Below, piece by piece: positions 50,672 to 59,195 of a stretch of 64,000 nt of DNA. Under the pieces are notes generated by a model. It did not search any database. It was not told the DNA's origin and worked only from the letters and a program-made list of their open reading frames with translations. Numbering within the stretch: position 1 is the stretch's first letter; the number at the start of each line of letters is the position of its first letter. Source of the DNA: Gemmatimonadales bacterium (GTDB lineage Bacteria; Gemmatimonadota; Gemmatimonadetes; Gemmatimonadales; GWC2-71-9); the NCBI GenBank assembly GCA_041390145.1, contig JAWKQM010000010.1, forward strand, positions 62,001 to 126,000, in the 5' to 3' direction. Made by a program: the position numbers and the translations under genes.

Positions 50672-50941
50672 CTACCGGGCCAGCATCGCGCGCGCCTCTT
50701 CCTCCATGCGCATCAGGCGAGTGTAGTAGTCCGGCAATTCCATCAGGTGTGCGAGCGCAATCTTCCCGGTGAGCACCAGGTCGTCGTTGGTCACGTTGGT
50801 GACGACGTTCCTGACGCCGTGCTCCAGTTCCACTTCAAGCCCCATCCGGAACTGCTCCAGGTGCACTTCGCTCCATTTGATGCCAATCTGATCGCCCACC
50901 CTGCGGGCCTCTTCCATCGTAAACGTCCGCTGGCTGACCAT
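50672..50941 (-). CDS. DUF5661-type small protein
   Basis: 89 residues from ATG 50941, after GGAGGGGAGATC; the longer open frame has no ribosome site. It reads FTMEEARRVGDQIGIKWSEV, HLEQFRMGLEVELEHGVRN, TNVTNDDLVLTGKIALAHL and PDYYTRLMRMEEEA, matching the compact DUF5661 family almost along its length. Cytoplasmic, no cofactor motif. The family's function is unknown; it is a frequent lone gene. Not operon-linked to the arginase by spacing. Confidence 0.87.
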   Translation of the reverse strand: MVSQRTFTMEEARRVGDQIGIKWSEVHLEQFRMGLEVELEHGVRNVVTNVTNDDLVLTGKIALAHLMELPDYYTRLMRMEEEARAMLAR

Positions 50942-51073
50942 GATCTCCCCTCCTTGAATCGCAGGGCGTGTATGCGCCGCGGGCCACCCCCGCCACGAGG
51001 CGGGAGTGGACTTGCAAGATGGCATCTGGGCTATGAAGCGGGGGTGAAGCTGAGGAGAGAATCCCTTGGCAGG

Positions 51074-51613
51074 TCAGGAGTTGAGATGCGGGAAGTAGCG
51101 TTCCTCCAGGATCCGGAGGTGATGCCGCTCATGGCCTGCGAGAATCCAGGCCAGGGCCCGGGCCGAGACTGGGTGGCCGCTCGCGGACCCGATCCGTGCC
51201 CAGGCCTCGGCGCTGAATGAACTGAAGAGGGCCAGGCTCGCGTCCCGCACGGCCCGGAACTCGGCGGCGACATCCGCCATCGACCGGGCCTCGAACCCGG
51301 CCATCGGCACCCAGGCGTTTTCATCGAACCCCGGCAGGTCGATGGTATCACCCCGAGCGATCCTGAGGGCCCGGTAGGAGAAGACCCGCTCGGCGTCCGC
51401 GACGTGCCCGATGACCTCCCGGATGCTCCACTTCCCATCAGCGTACCGATAGGCGGCTAGTTTGTCTGAAATTCCAGCCAATACGGCAGTGGTTGATTCG
51501 CGCTGGTACCGGAGCGTGGCCAGAAGGTCGCCATCCGGCACTTCCTTGACGTACGGCTGATAATAGGAGTTATACTCGGAATCGGCAGGACGGGCAGGGG
51601 AATGCTCGGGCAA
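51074..51613 (-). CDS. DinB-family metal-dependent protein
   Basis: 179 residues from TTG 51613, which lies 5 bases after GGAGG; longer frames start upstream of that. Four-helix DinB fold: ADSEYNSYYQPYVKEVPDGDLLATLRYQRES, YADGKWSIREVIGHVADAERVF and LAWILAGHERHHLRILEERYF. The metal-binding His triad is His in IGHVADAER and the two His in GHERHH. Members act as thiol transferases, maleylpyruvate isomerase-like or stress proteins; the exact reaction is unknown. A CCGCCTATATT box lies about 40 bases upstream. Confidence 0.88.
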   Translation of the reverse strand: MPEHSPARPADSEYNSYYQPYVKEVPDGDLLATLRYQRESTTAVLAGISDKLAAYRYADGKWSIREVIGHVADAERVFSYRALRIARGDTIDLPGFDENAWVPMAGFEARSMADVAAEFRAVRDASLALFSSFSAEAWARIGSASGHPVSARALAWILAGHERHHLRILEERYFPHLNS

Positions 51614-51710
51614 GGGGACCTCCAAGTGCCTCAGGCGAGAGTTCCGGGCGAGCCACAATATAGGCGGCTGTATTCGTGAACTCGAACCCGCACCCCTCCT
51701 CCTCTTGCTC

Positions 51711-52631
51711 TCAGCCCTCGTTCCTGCCCAGCGCGGCGGGAGCCTTCACCCGACCCACCGCCCCCGCCAGCGCCAACAGCGTCAGCAGGTACGGAAACAT
51801 CAGGAAGAATTGATACGGCACCTTGAGCCCCGCCGCCTGCAGCGCAAACTGGAGCGCCGTCGCCAGCCCGAAGAGCAGCGCTGCCCATCCCGCCCCCACC
51901 GGGTTCCACCGCCCCAGGACCACGATCGCAATCGCGATGAACCCGCGCCCCGCTGTCATTCGCTCGGTAAAGGTGCCCACCTGCGCCAGCACCAGCGTGG
52001 CACCCGCCAACCCGGCAAAGGCGCCGCCGATCAACACCGCCACTGCCCGCGTCGCGCGCACCGGCACGCCGGCGGCGCGAGCAGCGGAAGGATCCTCGCC
52101 GACGGCGCGCAACGCCAGCCCAAATCGGGTCCGGAACAGAAAGGCCCAGCTCAGTGGGATCAGGGCGACCGCCAGATACGTGGTGACCGGCTGCGCAAAG
52201 AGCGCGTTGCCAATGAATGGGGTATCGGAGAGGATGGGAAGTGGGAGCGGCGGCAGCGTCGGCAGCGAGAGTCCGACCCCCGCTGGCCCGTAGAACTGCC
52301 GGTAAATTGTTCCGGTCAGGCCAACGCTCGCCAGCGTCACCGCCGTGCCGGTGATGATCTGGTCGGCCCCCGCGCCGATGGCCACTGCGGCGAAGAGCGC
52401 CGCCACCAGCACACCCACCAGGATACCGAGGCCGAGTCCCGCCACCGGTCCCGCCACCGTGGCACCGATGGCGCCGCCCAGCGCACCGAAGAGCATCGCT
52501 CCCTCGACACCCAGGTTGACCACACCCGACCGCTCGGCAATCGTCTCACCCGTCGCGGCCAGCGCCAGCGGTGTGGCAATGCCGACCGCCGCAACCAGGA
52601 CATCCGCCGCCACCGCCATCGGATTGATCAT
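51711..52631 (-). CDS. BMP-type ABC importer permease 2
   Basis: 306 residues, about nine membrane helices. The branched-chain-type permease motif is GVVNLGVEGAMLFGALGGAIGAT, typical of YufQ/NupQ and RbsC-like components. The protein follows the ATGA overlap (52628-52631) with the other permease gene. It imports purine nucleosides in characterised systems (NupNOPQ, Lactococcus BmpA/NupABC). The C-terminus (VKAPAALGRNEG) is followed by no further transporter gene. Confidence 0.87.
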   Translation of the reverse strand: MINPMAVAADVLVAAVGIATPLALAATGETIAERSGVVNLGVEGAMLFGALGGAIGATVAGPVAGLGLGILVGVLVAALFAAVAIGAGADQIITGTAVTLASVGLTGTIYRQFYGPAGVGLSLPTLPPLPLPILSDTPFIGNALFAQPVTTYLAVALIPLSWAFLFRTRFGLALRAVGEDPSAARAAGVPVRATRAVAVLIGGAFAGLAGATLVLAQVGTFTERMTAGRGFIAIAIVVLGRWNPVGAGWAALLFGLATALQFALQAAGLKVPYQFFLMFPYLLTLLALAGAVGRVKAPAALGRNEG

Positions 52632-53686
52632 GCAGCGCCGTCCGAAACTTGCGGTGCGGCCTGTCGCTTGACCCCTCGACGTGCCGCGGCATCTCCCAGG
52701 AGCAGCACCAGGATGATCACACCTTCCACCACGTACACCGCCACCGCCGGAATACCCGCATCCCGCTGCATCGCTCCCGCCCCCGCCTCCAGCGCGGCAA
52801 AGACAATTCCCGTCAGCACAATCGCCGAAGGCCGGAGTCGCGCCAGCAGTGCCACACCGATGGCGGTAAAACCATAGCCGGGTGATAGGTTCTGGTAGAG
52901 AGCGTACGACACCCCGCTCACTTCAAACGCGCCGGCCAGCCCCGCCAGCGCACCCGACCCGAAGAGCGCCACCGCGATCATCCGTCCCGGCCGAACTCGT
53001 CCGCTCACCTCCGCCGCACGCGGTCCCTCGCCCAGCGCGCGCAGCCGGAACCCCCACCAGGTGCGGGCAAAGATCCATGCCAGCACACCCGCGACAATCA
53101 GCGCAACGACAAACCCGACATGCAGCCGTGTGCCGGGGAGCATCGGCAGTCGTGCGGCCTCCGTAATCGGCGCGCTCTGCGGGTAGATCCCCGACGGCTC
53201 CTGCATCGGCCCCTGGACCATCCAGCTCACCAGCGACTCGGCCACGAAGTTGAGCAGCAGTGTGCTGATCACCTCGAGCACCCCGAAACGAAGCTTCAGC
53301 AGCACCGGCAGCGCCATCCAGAGCGCACCCCCCACGATGCCCGCCAACGCCACACTCGGCAGCGCCAACCACGGCGACCATCCGCCGACGTGCACCCCCA
53401 CCCACGTGGCCGCAATCGCACCGGCGTAGAACTGCCCCTCGGCGCCAATGTTGAGCGCACCGCCGCGGAGCGCGAGCGCAAATCCAAGCCCGATCAGGAT
53501 GAGCGGCACCGAGCGGAGCAGCGTGGCGCCGGTGAACGCCCGCCACGAACCGAAGGCGCCATCCCAGAGCGCTGCGAGTGCGGCGCCCGCATCGTACCCC
53601 GCCAGGTGCAACCCGACCGCGAGAATAAGCAGGCCGACTGCGAGCGCCGCCACGCCGGTGCCGAGTGCCCGGAGGTTACCTCGCAT
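52628..53686 (-). CDS. BMP-type ABC importer permease 1
   Basis: 352 residues, about ten hydrophobic segments. GLGFALALRGGALNIGAEGQFYAGAI is the conserved core of YufP/NupP-like permeases. LLNFVAESLVSWMVQGPMQEP supplies the periplasmic loop. The start overlaps the ATPase stop by 11 bases and the end overlaps permease 2 by 4. Together the three genes form a nucleoside-type importer, with the binding protein gene about 2 kb upstream on the same strand. Confidence 0.88.
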   Translation of the reverse strand: MRGNLRALGTGVAALAVGLLILAVGLHLAGYDAGAALAALWDGAFGSWRAFTGATLLRSVPLILIGLGFALALRGGALNIGAEGQFYAGAIAATWVGVHVGGWSPWLALPSVALAGIVGGALWMALPVLLKLRFGVLEVISTLLLNFVAESLVSWMVQGPMQEPSGIYPQSAPITEAARLPMLPGTRLHVGFVVALIVAGVLAWIFARTWWGFRLRALGEGPRAAEVSGRVRPGRMIAVALFGSGALAGLAGAFEVSGVSYALYQNLSPGYGFTAIGVALLARLRPSAIVLTGIVFAALEAGAGAMQRDAGIPAVAVYVVEGVIILVLLLGDAAARRGVKRQAAPQVSDGAA

Positions 53687-55136
53687 CGGACGCGCCCGAC
53701 CGAAGCATCATCTCGCCAAGGCGATGCCGGTCCGCTCCAGGCGGCGCCTCGACAATCGCGCCGTTTGCCGCCACCAGGATCCTGTCACCCAGCTCCAACA
53801 CTTCGTCCAGGTCGTTCGAGTAGACCAGCACCGCAGCGCCGGCCGAGGCGGCGGCGCGCAGGTGCGCGTGGACATCCGCCGCCGCCTGCAGATCGAGCCC
53901 GCGGGTCGGGTTCTCCGCCACCAGCACGCGGGGCCGCCGCTCGAGCGCCCTCGCAATCAGCAGCTTCTGCTGATTGCCCCCGCTCAGGCTCCCTGCCTTT
54001 GCATTCGCCCCCCCGGCGCGCACGTCGAACTCCTCAAGGAGCTTGGTCGTTCGGGCGCCAGCCTCCGTCCAGTGTACCTGCCGCACTCCACGTCCACTGA
54101 TCCACGGTGCCACGCGCCCCACACCAAGCACGACATTCTCGGTGAGCGACAGCGTGGGGATCAACCCTTCCGTGGTGCGGTCCTCTGGCACGAACGCAAC
54201 CGGCCCGGCCACCTTCAATGCGCCCCGACGCGGGGGCAGAAGCTGCGCCACCGCACGGAGCAGCTCCCGCTGACCGTTCCCCTCCACGCCAGCCACCGCG
54301 ACCAGCTCACCGCCCCGGATGGTGAAGGAAGCGCGGCGCAGTCCTGGACCGGATTCCCCCTGGACCTCGAGCCCATCGCACTGGATCAGCGCAGGGCCCT
54401 CACCCGTTGCGTGGCGGCGAGGCGCCCTGGTCAGTGCACCGCCGATCATCGCTTCGGTGAGCAACTCCGCCGTCACATCGGCACGCGGCGCCGCGAGCGT
54501 CACCACTCCCCGGCGCAGCACCGTCACCCGGTCGGCAGCCGCCAGCGCCTCATCGAGTTTGTGCGTGATGAGCACCACCGCGCCGCCTGTGCGGGTGAAC
54601 TCCCGCACGAACTGGAACAACTCCTCCGCCTCGGCGGGGGCCAGGACCGCGGTCGGTTCGTCGAGGAGGAGGATGCGGGCGTCGGAGGCGAGCGCCTTCA
54701 CGATCTCCAGGCGCTGCTTCAGTGCGACCGAGAGTTCACTGGCGGTCTGGAGGGGATCGAGATGGAGAGCAAGCCGAGCGGTGAGTTCGGCGGTACGCCG
54801 ACGAAGCGGCGCGGGAGCAACCGGCCAGCCGGCGGCGAGCGCAATGTTCTCCATGACCGACAGCGCCGGCACCGCCGTCGAGTGCTGGTGCACCATCCCG
54901 ATGCCAAGGCGACGGGCGTCGCGTGGGGAACCGAACCGGACGGGCATACCATCGACCGAAATTGTACCAGCCTCGGGGCGGAGCAGCCCGTCGGCGATAT
55001 GCATGAGCGTGGACTTGCCGGCGCCGTTCTCGCCGAGGACGGCGTGGACTTCCCCAGCACGCACGACGAGGTCCACGCCGTGGAGCGCCCGCACCGATCC
55101 GAAGGATTTGGAGATGCCGGTGAGCGACAGGGACAT
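53676..55136 (-). CDS. BMP-type ABC importer double ATPase
   Basis: 486 residues, two ABC cassettes in one chain, as in sugar and nucleoside importers (RbsA/YufO type). Cassette 1 has GENGAGKST and LLLDEPTAVLAP. Cassette 2 lacks the full Walker A (VAGVEGNGQRELL) but retains SGGNQQKLLIARAL and VAENPTRGLDL. This asymmetry is usual in the family. The 5' leader holds a 12-bp hairpin 27 bases before the ATG. A 190-base gap separates it from the Nif3 gene. Confidence 0.9.
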   Translation of the reverse strand: MSLSLTGISKSFGSVRALHGVDLVVRAGEVHAVLGENGAGKSTLMHIADGLLRPEAGTISVDGMPVRFGSPRDARRLGIGMVHQHSTAVPALSVMENIALAAGWPVAPAPLRRRTAELTARLALHLDPLQTASELSVALKQRLEIVKALASDARILLLDEPTAVLAPAEAEELFQFVREFTRTGGAVVLITHKLDEALAAADRVTVLRRGVVTLAAPRADVTAELLTEAMIGGALTRAPRRHATGEGPALIQCDGLEVQGESGPGLRRASFTIRGGELVAVAGVEGNGQRELLRAVAQLLPPRRGALKVAGPVAFVPEDRTTEGLIPTLSLTENVVLGVGRVAPWISGRGVRQVHWTEAGARTTKLLEEFDVRAGGANAKAGSLSGGNQQKLLIARALERRPRVLVAENPTRGLDLQAAADVHAHLRAAASAGAAVLVYSNDLDEVLELGDRILVAANGAIVEAPPGADRHRLGEMMLRSGASDAR

Positions 55137-55162
55137 CAGCAGACCAGACCTAGAAGGTCGTT

Positions 55163-55189
55163 CCCCCTCTCCATCTCATGGAGAGGGGG
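55163..55189. repeat. Perfect 12-bp hairpin in the importer leader
   Basis: CCCCCTCTCCAT-CTC-ATGGAGAGGGGG, 27 bases before the ATPase start (minus strand). It lies in a purine/pyrimidine run of a type found as a dispersed repeat in many genomes. No T-run follows it toward the gene, so an RNA stabiliser or repeat copy is likelier than a terminator. Confidence 0.65.
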
Positions 55190-55257
55190 AGAGGGGGTGA
55201 GGCTACAAGACGGGGCGGGCAGGCAGGGCGGCGGAGGGGCAGAAACAACCGCGCCCG

Positions 55258-55296
55258 AGGGCTCGTGTCGCTTCAGCGACATCAGCCGCGAGCCCT
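55258..55296. terminator. Hairpin downstream of the Nif3-like gene
   Basis: Outer arms AGGGCTCG/CGAGCCCT and inner arms TGTCGC/GCGACA around a TTCA loop, with a 7-base bulge. On the minus strand it is followed by TTGTTTCT. It probably ends the BMP-Nif3 transcript. Confidence 0.5.
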
Positions 55297-55326
55297 GCCT
55301 CGCGGCCCCGCAGTCCCGCCGACGAC

Positions 55327-56103
55327 CTACATCCCCGTCGGATGCCGGTGGAACTCCCATGGCAACTCGAAGCGGAGGCCGAGGTGCTGGGCAAGCGCCT
55401 GCACACCAACCTGCTCGGTTGCGTAGTGGCCGGCGTAGATCAGGTTGATGCCGAGCTCCATCGCGTCGAAATAGGTGTGATGGGGCCCCTCGCCAGTGAT
55501 CAGTGTGTCGATGTCGGCGGCGATCGCCTCGGCAATGAACCCGCCCCCGTTCCCCGTCACGATGCCGACCCGCTGGGTCGTCGCTGGCCCACCGGGAATC
55601 AGGCGCGCGGCGTCGCCCAGCTGTCCCTCGATCCGCTTCACCAGTTCTTCCCGCGCCAGCGACAGCTCGCCGTACACGCCGAGCCGCTGGCCCTTGTACT
55701 CGCCGAACCACCCCTCGAGGTCGATATCGAGCCGCCGCGCGAGCACGATGTTGTTCCCCAAGTCAGGATGCAGGTCCAGCGGAATGTGGGCGGAGTAGAG
55801 CGCAATGTTGCGGTCGAAGAGCGCCCGGACTCGCCTATACCGCCGTCCAGTGAGCGGCACGTTGCCGTCCCACAGCAATCCATGGTGGACCAGGAGCAGG
55901 GTGCCGCCCTCGCTACCCGCCGCCGCGGCATTTTCGATGGCCTCGAGCGAGGCGTCGACCGCCGCCACGATACGGTCCACCGTGCCTCCGTTCTCCACCT
56001 GGAGTCCGTTGACGGCGTTCCCCTCGTCCGGAACCTCGCGCACCCGCAGCAGGGTGTCGAGGTACTCAGCAACTTCTGCAACTGGAACGGCGTGTTCGCT
56101 CAT
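55327..56103 (-). CDS. Nif3-like dinuclear metal center protein
   Basis: 258 residues. Nif3 motifs: EVPDEGNAVNGLQVENGGTVDRIVAAVDAS, LLLVHHGLLWDG (metal His), AHIPLDLHPDLGNNIVLAR (His-Asp-Leu), ITGEGPHHTYFDAMELGINLIYAGHYATEQVG. It forms hexamers with two metals per subunit; the function is debated (GTP cyclohydrolase or metal protein). It starts inside the BMP gene's end (ATGA 56100-56103), so it is coupled to the BMP and ParAB chain. Confidence 0.9.
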   Translation of the reverse strand: MSEHAVPVAEVAEYLDTLLRVREVPDEGNAVNGLQVENGGTVDRIVAAVDASLEAIENAAAAGSEGGTLLLVHHGLLWDGNVPLTGRRYRRVRALFDRNIALYSAHIPLDLHPDLGNNIVLARRLDIDLEGWFGEYKGQRLGVYGELSLAREELVKRIEGQLGDAARLIPGGPATTQRVGIVTGNGGGFIAEAIAADIDTLITGEGPHHTYFDAMELGINLIYAGHYATEQVGVQALAQHLGLRFELPWEFHRHPTGM

Positions 56104-57059
56104 TGGTCATCCTGCTGTCGGATGCTGTCCTCGGCGGCGCGGACGCGCGCAGCCAGCGCGGGTGGGACCATCGAATCGAGGGCGGGGTTCGGCACGTACC
56201 GCACCACGCCACTGGCCAGCCCGAACGACTCGACCTTTGGGGTGAAGGTACCTCCCTGCACCTCGCGCGCGACCAGCAGCAGCGCGCGCGGCAGATCGAT
56301 CACCGCCGAGCCGATGACCCGGGTAGGCGCGAGCGCGGTCTGGTCGGCGTTGGCGCCGAAGACGTACACGCCCGGTGCTTCCTTCGCGGCCTGGAAGACA
56401 CCGATGGCCGCCGCGTCGGCGTTGTGGTGCAGCATGTCAGCGCCCACGCGAATCAGCGCCCGCGCGGCCTCGCGCCCCAGGGCGGCGTCGTCCCAGTTGT
56501 TCAGGTAGGTGGTCCGGCTTTGGACCTTCGGATTCACCGCGCGCGCACCGGCCACCCACGCATCGGAGGCCTCGCGTACCGGCGGCAGTTCCACGCCGCC
56601 CACAAACCCGATCACCCCGCTCTTGGTCAGCCCTCCCGCCACCATCCCCGCCAGGTAGCTCGCCTCACTCAACCGGAAGATCAGCGGGGCCACATTGCCC
56701 TGCACCCGTTCGCCGGAGGTAATGATGAACACCACGGCGGGATAGTCGGCGCTGACCCGTTCGGCTGGCCCCTGGAACTCGAACCCGTGGCCGAAGACCA
56801 GGTTGTAGCCCTGCGCCGCGTAGGTTCGGAGCGCCTCCTCCTGCTCCGCCGGCGTGCGCGCCTCGACGTGGCTGACGGGGACGCCGAGCGAATCATGAAT
56901 CTGCCCGAGCCCGGTGAAGGCGCCGGAGTTCCACGCCGCGTCGGCGATGGAGCCGGGTGTGACAAGTGCCACACGAAACGGCGCCGGCGCCTCCCGTGTG
57001 GCACAGCCGGCCAGCAGCGCGCCGGCCAGCACCCAACCCAGCGCGCGGTGCACCATCAC
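56100..57059 (-). CDS. BMP-family nucleoside-binding lipoprotein
   Basis: 319 residues. Lipobox LLAGC with Cys19. BMP/TmpC-type fold: FRVALVTPGSIADAAWNSGAFTGLGQIHD, NLVFGHGFEFQGPAERVSADYPAVVF, IGFVGGVELPPVREASDAWVAGARAVNP, VLHHNADAAAIGVFQAAKEA-like pattern. In characterised systems it captures purine nucleosides for the YufOPQ-type importer, encoded 1 kb downstream here but split off by the Nif3 gene. Ends overlap its neighbours (57056-57059 and 56100-56103). Confidence 0.9.
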   Translation of the reverse strand: MMVHRALGWVLAGALLAGCATREAPAPFRVALVTPGSIADAAWNSGAFTGLGQIHDSLGVPVSHVEARTPAEQEEALRTYAAQGYNLVFGHGFEFQGPAERVSADYPAVVFIITSGERVQGNVAPLIFRLSEASYLAGMVAGGLTKSGVIGFVGGVELPPVREASDAWVAGARAVNPKVQSRTTYLNNWDDAALGREAARALIRVGADMLHHNADAAAIGVFQAAKEAPGVYVFGANADQTALAPTRVIGSAVIDLPRALLLVAREVQGGTFTPKVESFGLASGVVRYVPNPALDSMVPPALAARVRAAEDSIRQQDDQ

Positions 57060-57520
57060 CCCTTGGGACCGAGCTCCGGCCTCGACTCTGGCTTCGGCTC
57101 CACCTTTGGCTCCACCTTCGGTGCCGCCTTCGGATCCTTTGCCGAACCCATCTTGATCGACCCGTTCACGCTGCCGCCTTCCAGCACGACGATCCGCCTG
57201 GTGAACACGTCGCCCTGCACCTCGGCGGTGGTCTGCACCTCGACGCGATCCGTGGCGTGCACGTTTCCTTCCACCCGTCCACCGATCACCGCCTCGGCAG
57301 TGTGAATGTCGCCCTGGACCAGCGCACCCGGCGCCACGAGCGCCTGGGTGTTGGCGCGAATGATGCCCTTGACCTTCCCTTCAATCTTCACGACCCCCTC
57401 GGTCTGGAGGTCGCCGGTCACGGTCAGGTCCTTGGCGATGATCGAGAGGGAGGTGTGATCGGTGCGCCGGCGCATCTGATTCACTTCCGGCTCGCGCGGT
57501 GTGTTGGAAAAGATGGCCAT
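57056..57520 (-). CDS. Bactofilin
   Basis: 154 residues. Central beta-helix of the bactofilin family: ISIIAKDLTVTGDLQTEGVVKIEGKVKGII, then GDIHTAEAVIGGRVEGNVHATDRVEVQTTAEVQGDV and GSVNGSIKM. Disordered tails at both ends; the C-terminal tail is Lys/Glu/Pro-rich (VEPKVEPKPESRPEL). It polymerises without nucleotide and positions envelope or chromosome factors. Its place between an M23 peptidase gene and ParAB is a recurring arrangement in which bactofilins guide cell shape and ParB/parS anchoring. Confidence 0.92.
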   Translation of the reverse strand: MAIFSNTPREPEVNQMRRRTDHTSLSIIAKDLTVTGDLQTEGVVKIEGKVKGIIRANTQALVAPGALVQGDIHTAEAVIGGRVEGNVHATDRVEVQTTAEVQGDVFTRRIVVLEGGSVNGSIKMGSAKDPKAAPKVEPKVEPKPESRPELGPKG

Positions 57521-58317
57521 TATCGGGAGTCCTCGTTCACCATGGTGAGGGGATCGATGGTCTCATCGCCCCGACGAATTTCGAGATGCAGGTGGGGCGC
57601 GGTGGAGCGCCCGGTGTTGCCCGAGAGACCGATCACGTCGCCGGCATTGACCAGTTGGCCGGTGGTGACCAGTGAGCGGGAAAGATGCCCGTACTTTGAC
57701 GCGTAGCCGTCCGGATGACTGATCAGGACAAAGATCCCGTACTCCGGATCGTTCCCGCTGTCGATCACTGTCCCGCCGCCGACGGCGCGGACCGGCGTAC
57801 CGATCGTCACCGCCAGGTCCACGCCCGTGTGTTCTTCCTCGGTGCCGCCGGCGGGTACCAGCCCGCGGGTCATGTACCCTGCGGCGTCCAGCGGCCACCG
57901 ATAGGGTACCGTCGGTCCGGGCGGAAGCGTGACGCGTGGTCCTGGAGGCGCCGCATTCACCGGGGGCGCGAGGGGCAGCGAGTAGGCGAGCGCGATCGGA
58001 TCGGGCACGATGTCCGCACCCACCATCTCGCGGAGCCTTCCATACCGCCGCTCCACGCTGTCAAGCGCCGCGGCCAGCTCCCGCACCTTGCCGGTCTCGG
58101 CCTCCAGCCGAGCCACGTCCTCCCGGAGCCGCGGCACGCTCGCCGCCGCCTTGAGGAGGGGGGCATACCACGCACCGACGACCAGCGCTGACACCAGCAA
58201 CACCGCGCCGGTGCCCACCAGGATGCGGAAGAGCCAGATCGGCATCCGGAAGGTGCGTGAGTTTACCTCCCCGTCGCGGTGCACCATCACCGTGATCTGG
58301 GGGCGCGGGGTCTTCAT
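57520..58317 (-). CDS. M23-family peptidase
   Basis: 265 residues. One N-terminal membrane anchor (MPIWLFRILVGTGAVLLVSALV, about 24-45), a coiled-coil region (PRLREDVARLEAETGKVRELAAALDSVERRYGRL) and a LytM domain (about 150-260). The domain carries HTGVDLAV and APHLHLEIR, the zinc His residues. It cleaves peptidoglycan crosslinks in the periplasm and probably works with the bactofilin encoded 1 base away. Confidence 0.9.
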   Translation of the reverse strand: MKTPRPQITVMVHRDGEVNSRTFRMPIWLFRILVGTGAVLLVSALVVGAWYAPLLKAAASVPRLREDVARLEAETGKVRELAAALDSVERRYGRLREMVGADIVPDPIALAYSLPLAPPVNAAPPGPRVTLPPGPTVPYRWPLDAAGYMTRGLVPAGGTEEEHTGVDLAVTIGTPVRAVGGGTVIDSGNDPEYGIFVLISHPDGYASKYGHLSRSLVTTGQLVNAGDVIGLSGNTGRSTAPHLHLEIRRGDETIDPLTMVNEDSR

Positions 58318-59195
58318 CCCTCGAACGGAGTGCCGAGGATGAGTTCGAGCAGGCGGGCCAGATCGTCGTTCGAGTAGTAGCTCAACTGCACGATGCCCCG
58401 TCCCTTGCGGCGCTGGGTCACCCGCACGTCGGTGCCCAGGTGCTTGCGGAGGGCGTCCTCCACCCGCTGCACTTCGGCGCTGACGGGACCGGGCTCCGCG
58501 CGCTTGGTCTTCGGGCGCTTCGCGGAGTCCGGACCTTGGCGTACCCGGGCCTCCATTTCACGCACCGACCAGCCGTCCGCCACCGCCTGGCGGCCCAGCT
58601 TCACGATCAGCTTGGCGTCAGTCAGCCCCAGCAAGGCACGCGCGTGCCCGGCCGAGAGGGCGCCGTGGTCGACGAGATCGCGTACCGCCTCGGGGAGTCC
58701 CAGCAGCCGAAGCAGGTTCGCCACGGTGGACCGGTCCCGACCGACGAGCCGCGCCACTTCCGCCTGCGCCACGCCGAACTGTTCCTGGAGCCGTTGGTAC
58801 CCGAGCGCCTCGTCGATGGGCGAGAGGTCGTCGCGTTGCAGGTTCTCGATCAGCGCCAGCGTGAGCAGGGTCTTGTCGTCTGCGTCCTTGATGACGGCGG
58901 GAATGCGGGTCCATCCGAGGCGCTGCACGGCGCGCCAGCGGCGCTCGCCGGCAATCAATTCGTAGCTGGATCCCTGTGGCCGCACGACAACCGGCTGCAG
59001 CAGGCCCGACGCCTCGATGCTGGCCACCAGTTCCTTGAGCGGTTCTTCGTCGACGCGGGTGCGGGGCTGAAAGGGGTTCGGCCGGATCGACGTGACCGGC
59101 AGCTCGCGGAGGTTTCCTTCCTTCTCCGCCTGCTCCTTCGAGACCGGACCAAGCAGCGCCTCGAGGCCGCGGCCGAGACGACGGGCTTCACTCAC
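58314..59195 (-). CDS. parB: Chromosome-partitioning protein ParB
   Basis: 293 residues. N-terminal ParB/Spo0J region with ELPVTSIRPNPFQPRTR, the CTPase/arginine-patch motif LIAGERRWRAVQRLG and the central helix-turn-helix (EQFGVAQAEVARLVGRDRSTVANLLRLL). It binds parS (two copies at 60226 and 60318), slides on DNA with CTP, and stimulates ParA. Overlaps parA by 4 bases. Confidence 0.95.
   Translation of the reverse strand: MSEARRLGRGLEALLGPVSKEQAEKEGNLRELPVTSIRPNPFQPRTRVDEEPLKELVASIEASGLLQPVVVRPQGSSYELIAGERRWRAVQRLGWTRIPAVIKDADDKTLLTLALIENLQRDDLSPIDEALGYQRLQEQFGVAQAEVARLVGRDRSTVANLLRLLGLPEAVRDLVDHGALSAGHARALLGLTDAKLIVKLGRQAVADGWSVREMEARVRQGPDSAKRPKTKRAEPGPVSAEVQRVEDALRKHLGTDVRVTQRRKGRGIVQLSYYSNDDLARLLELILGTPFEG

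Noticed and set aside
55163..55189. Intrinsic terminator before the importer ATPase
   Set aside because: The hairpin has no T-run toward the gene on the minus strand and lies inside a repeated purine/pyrimidine tract.
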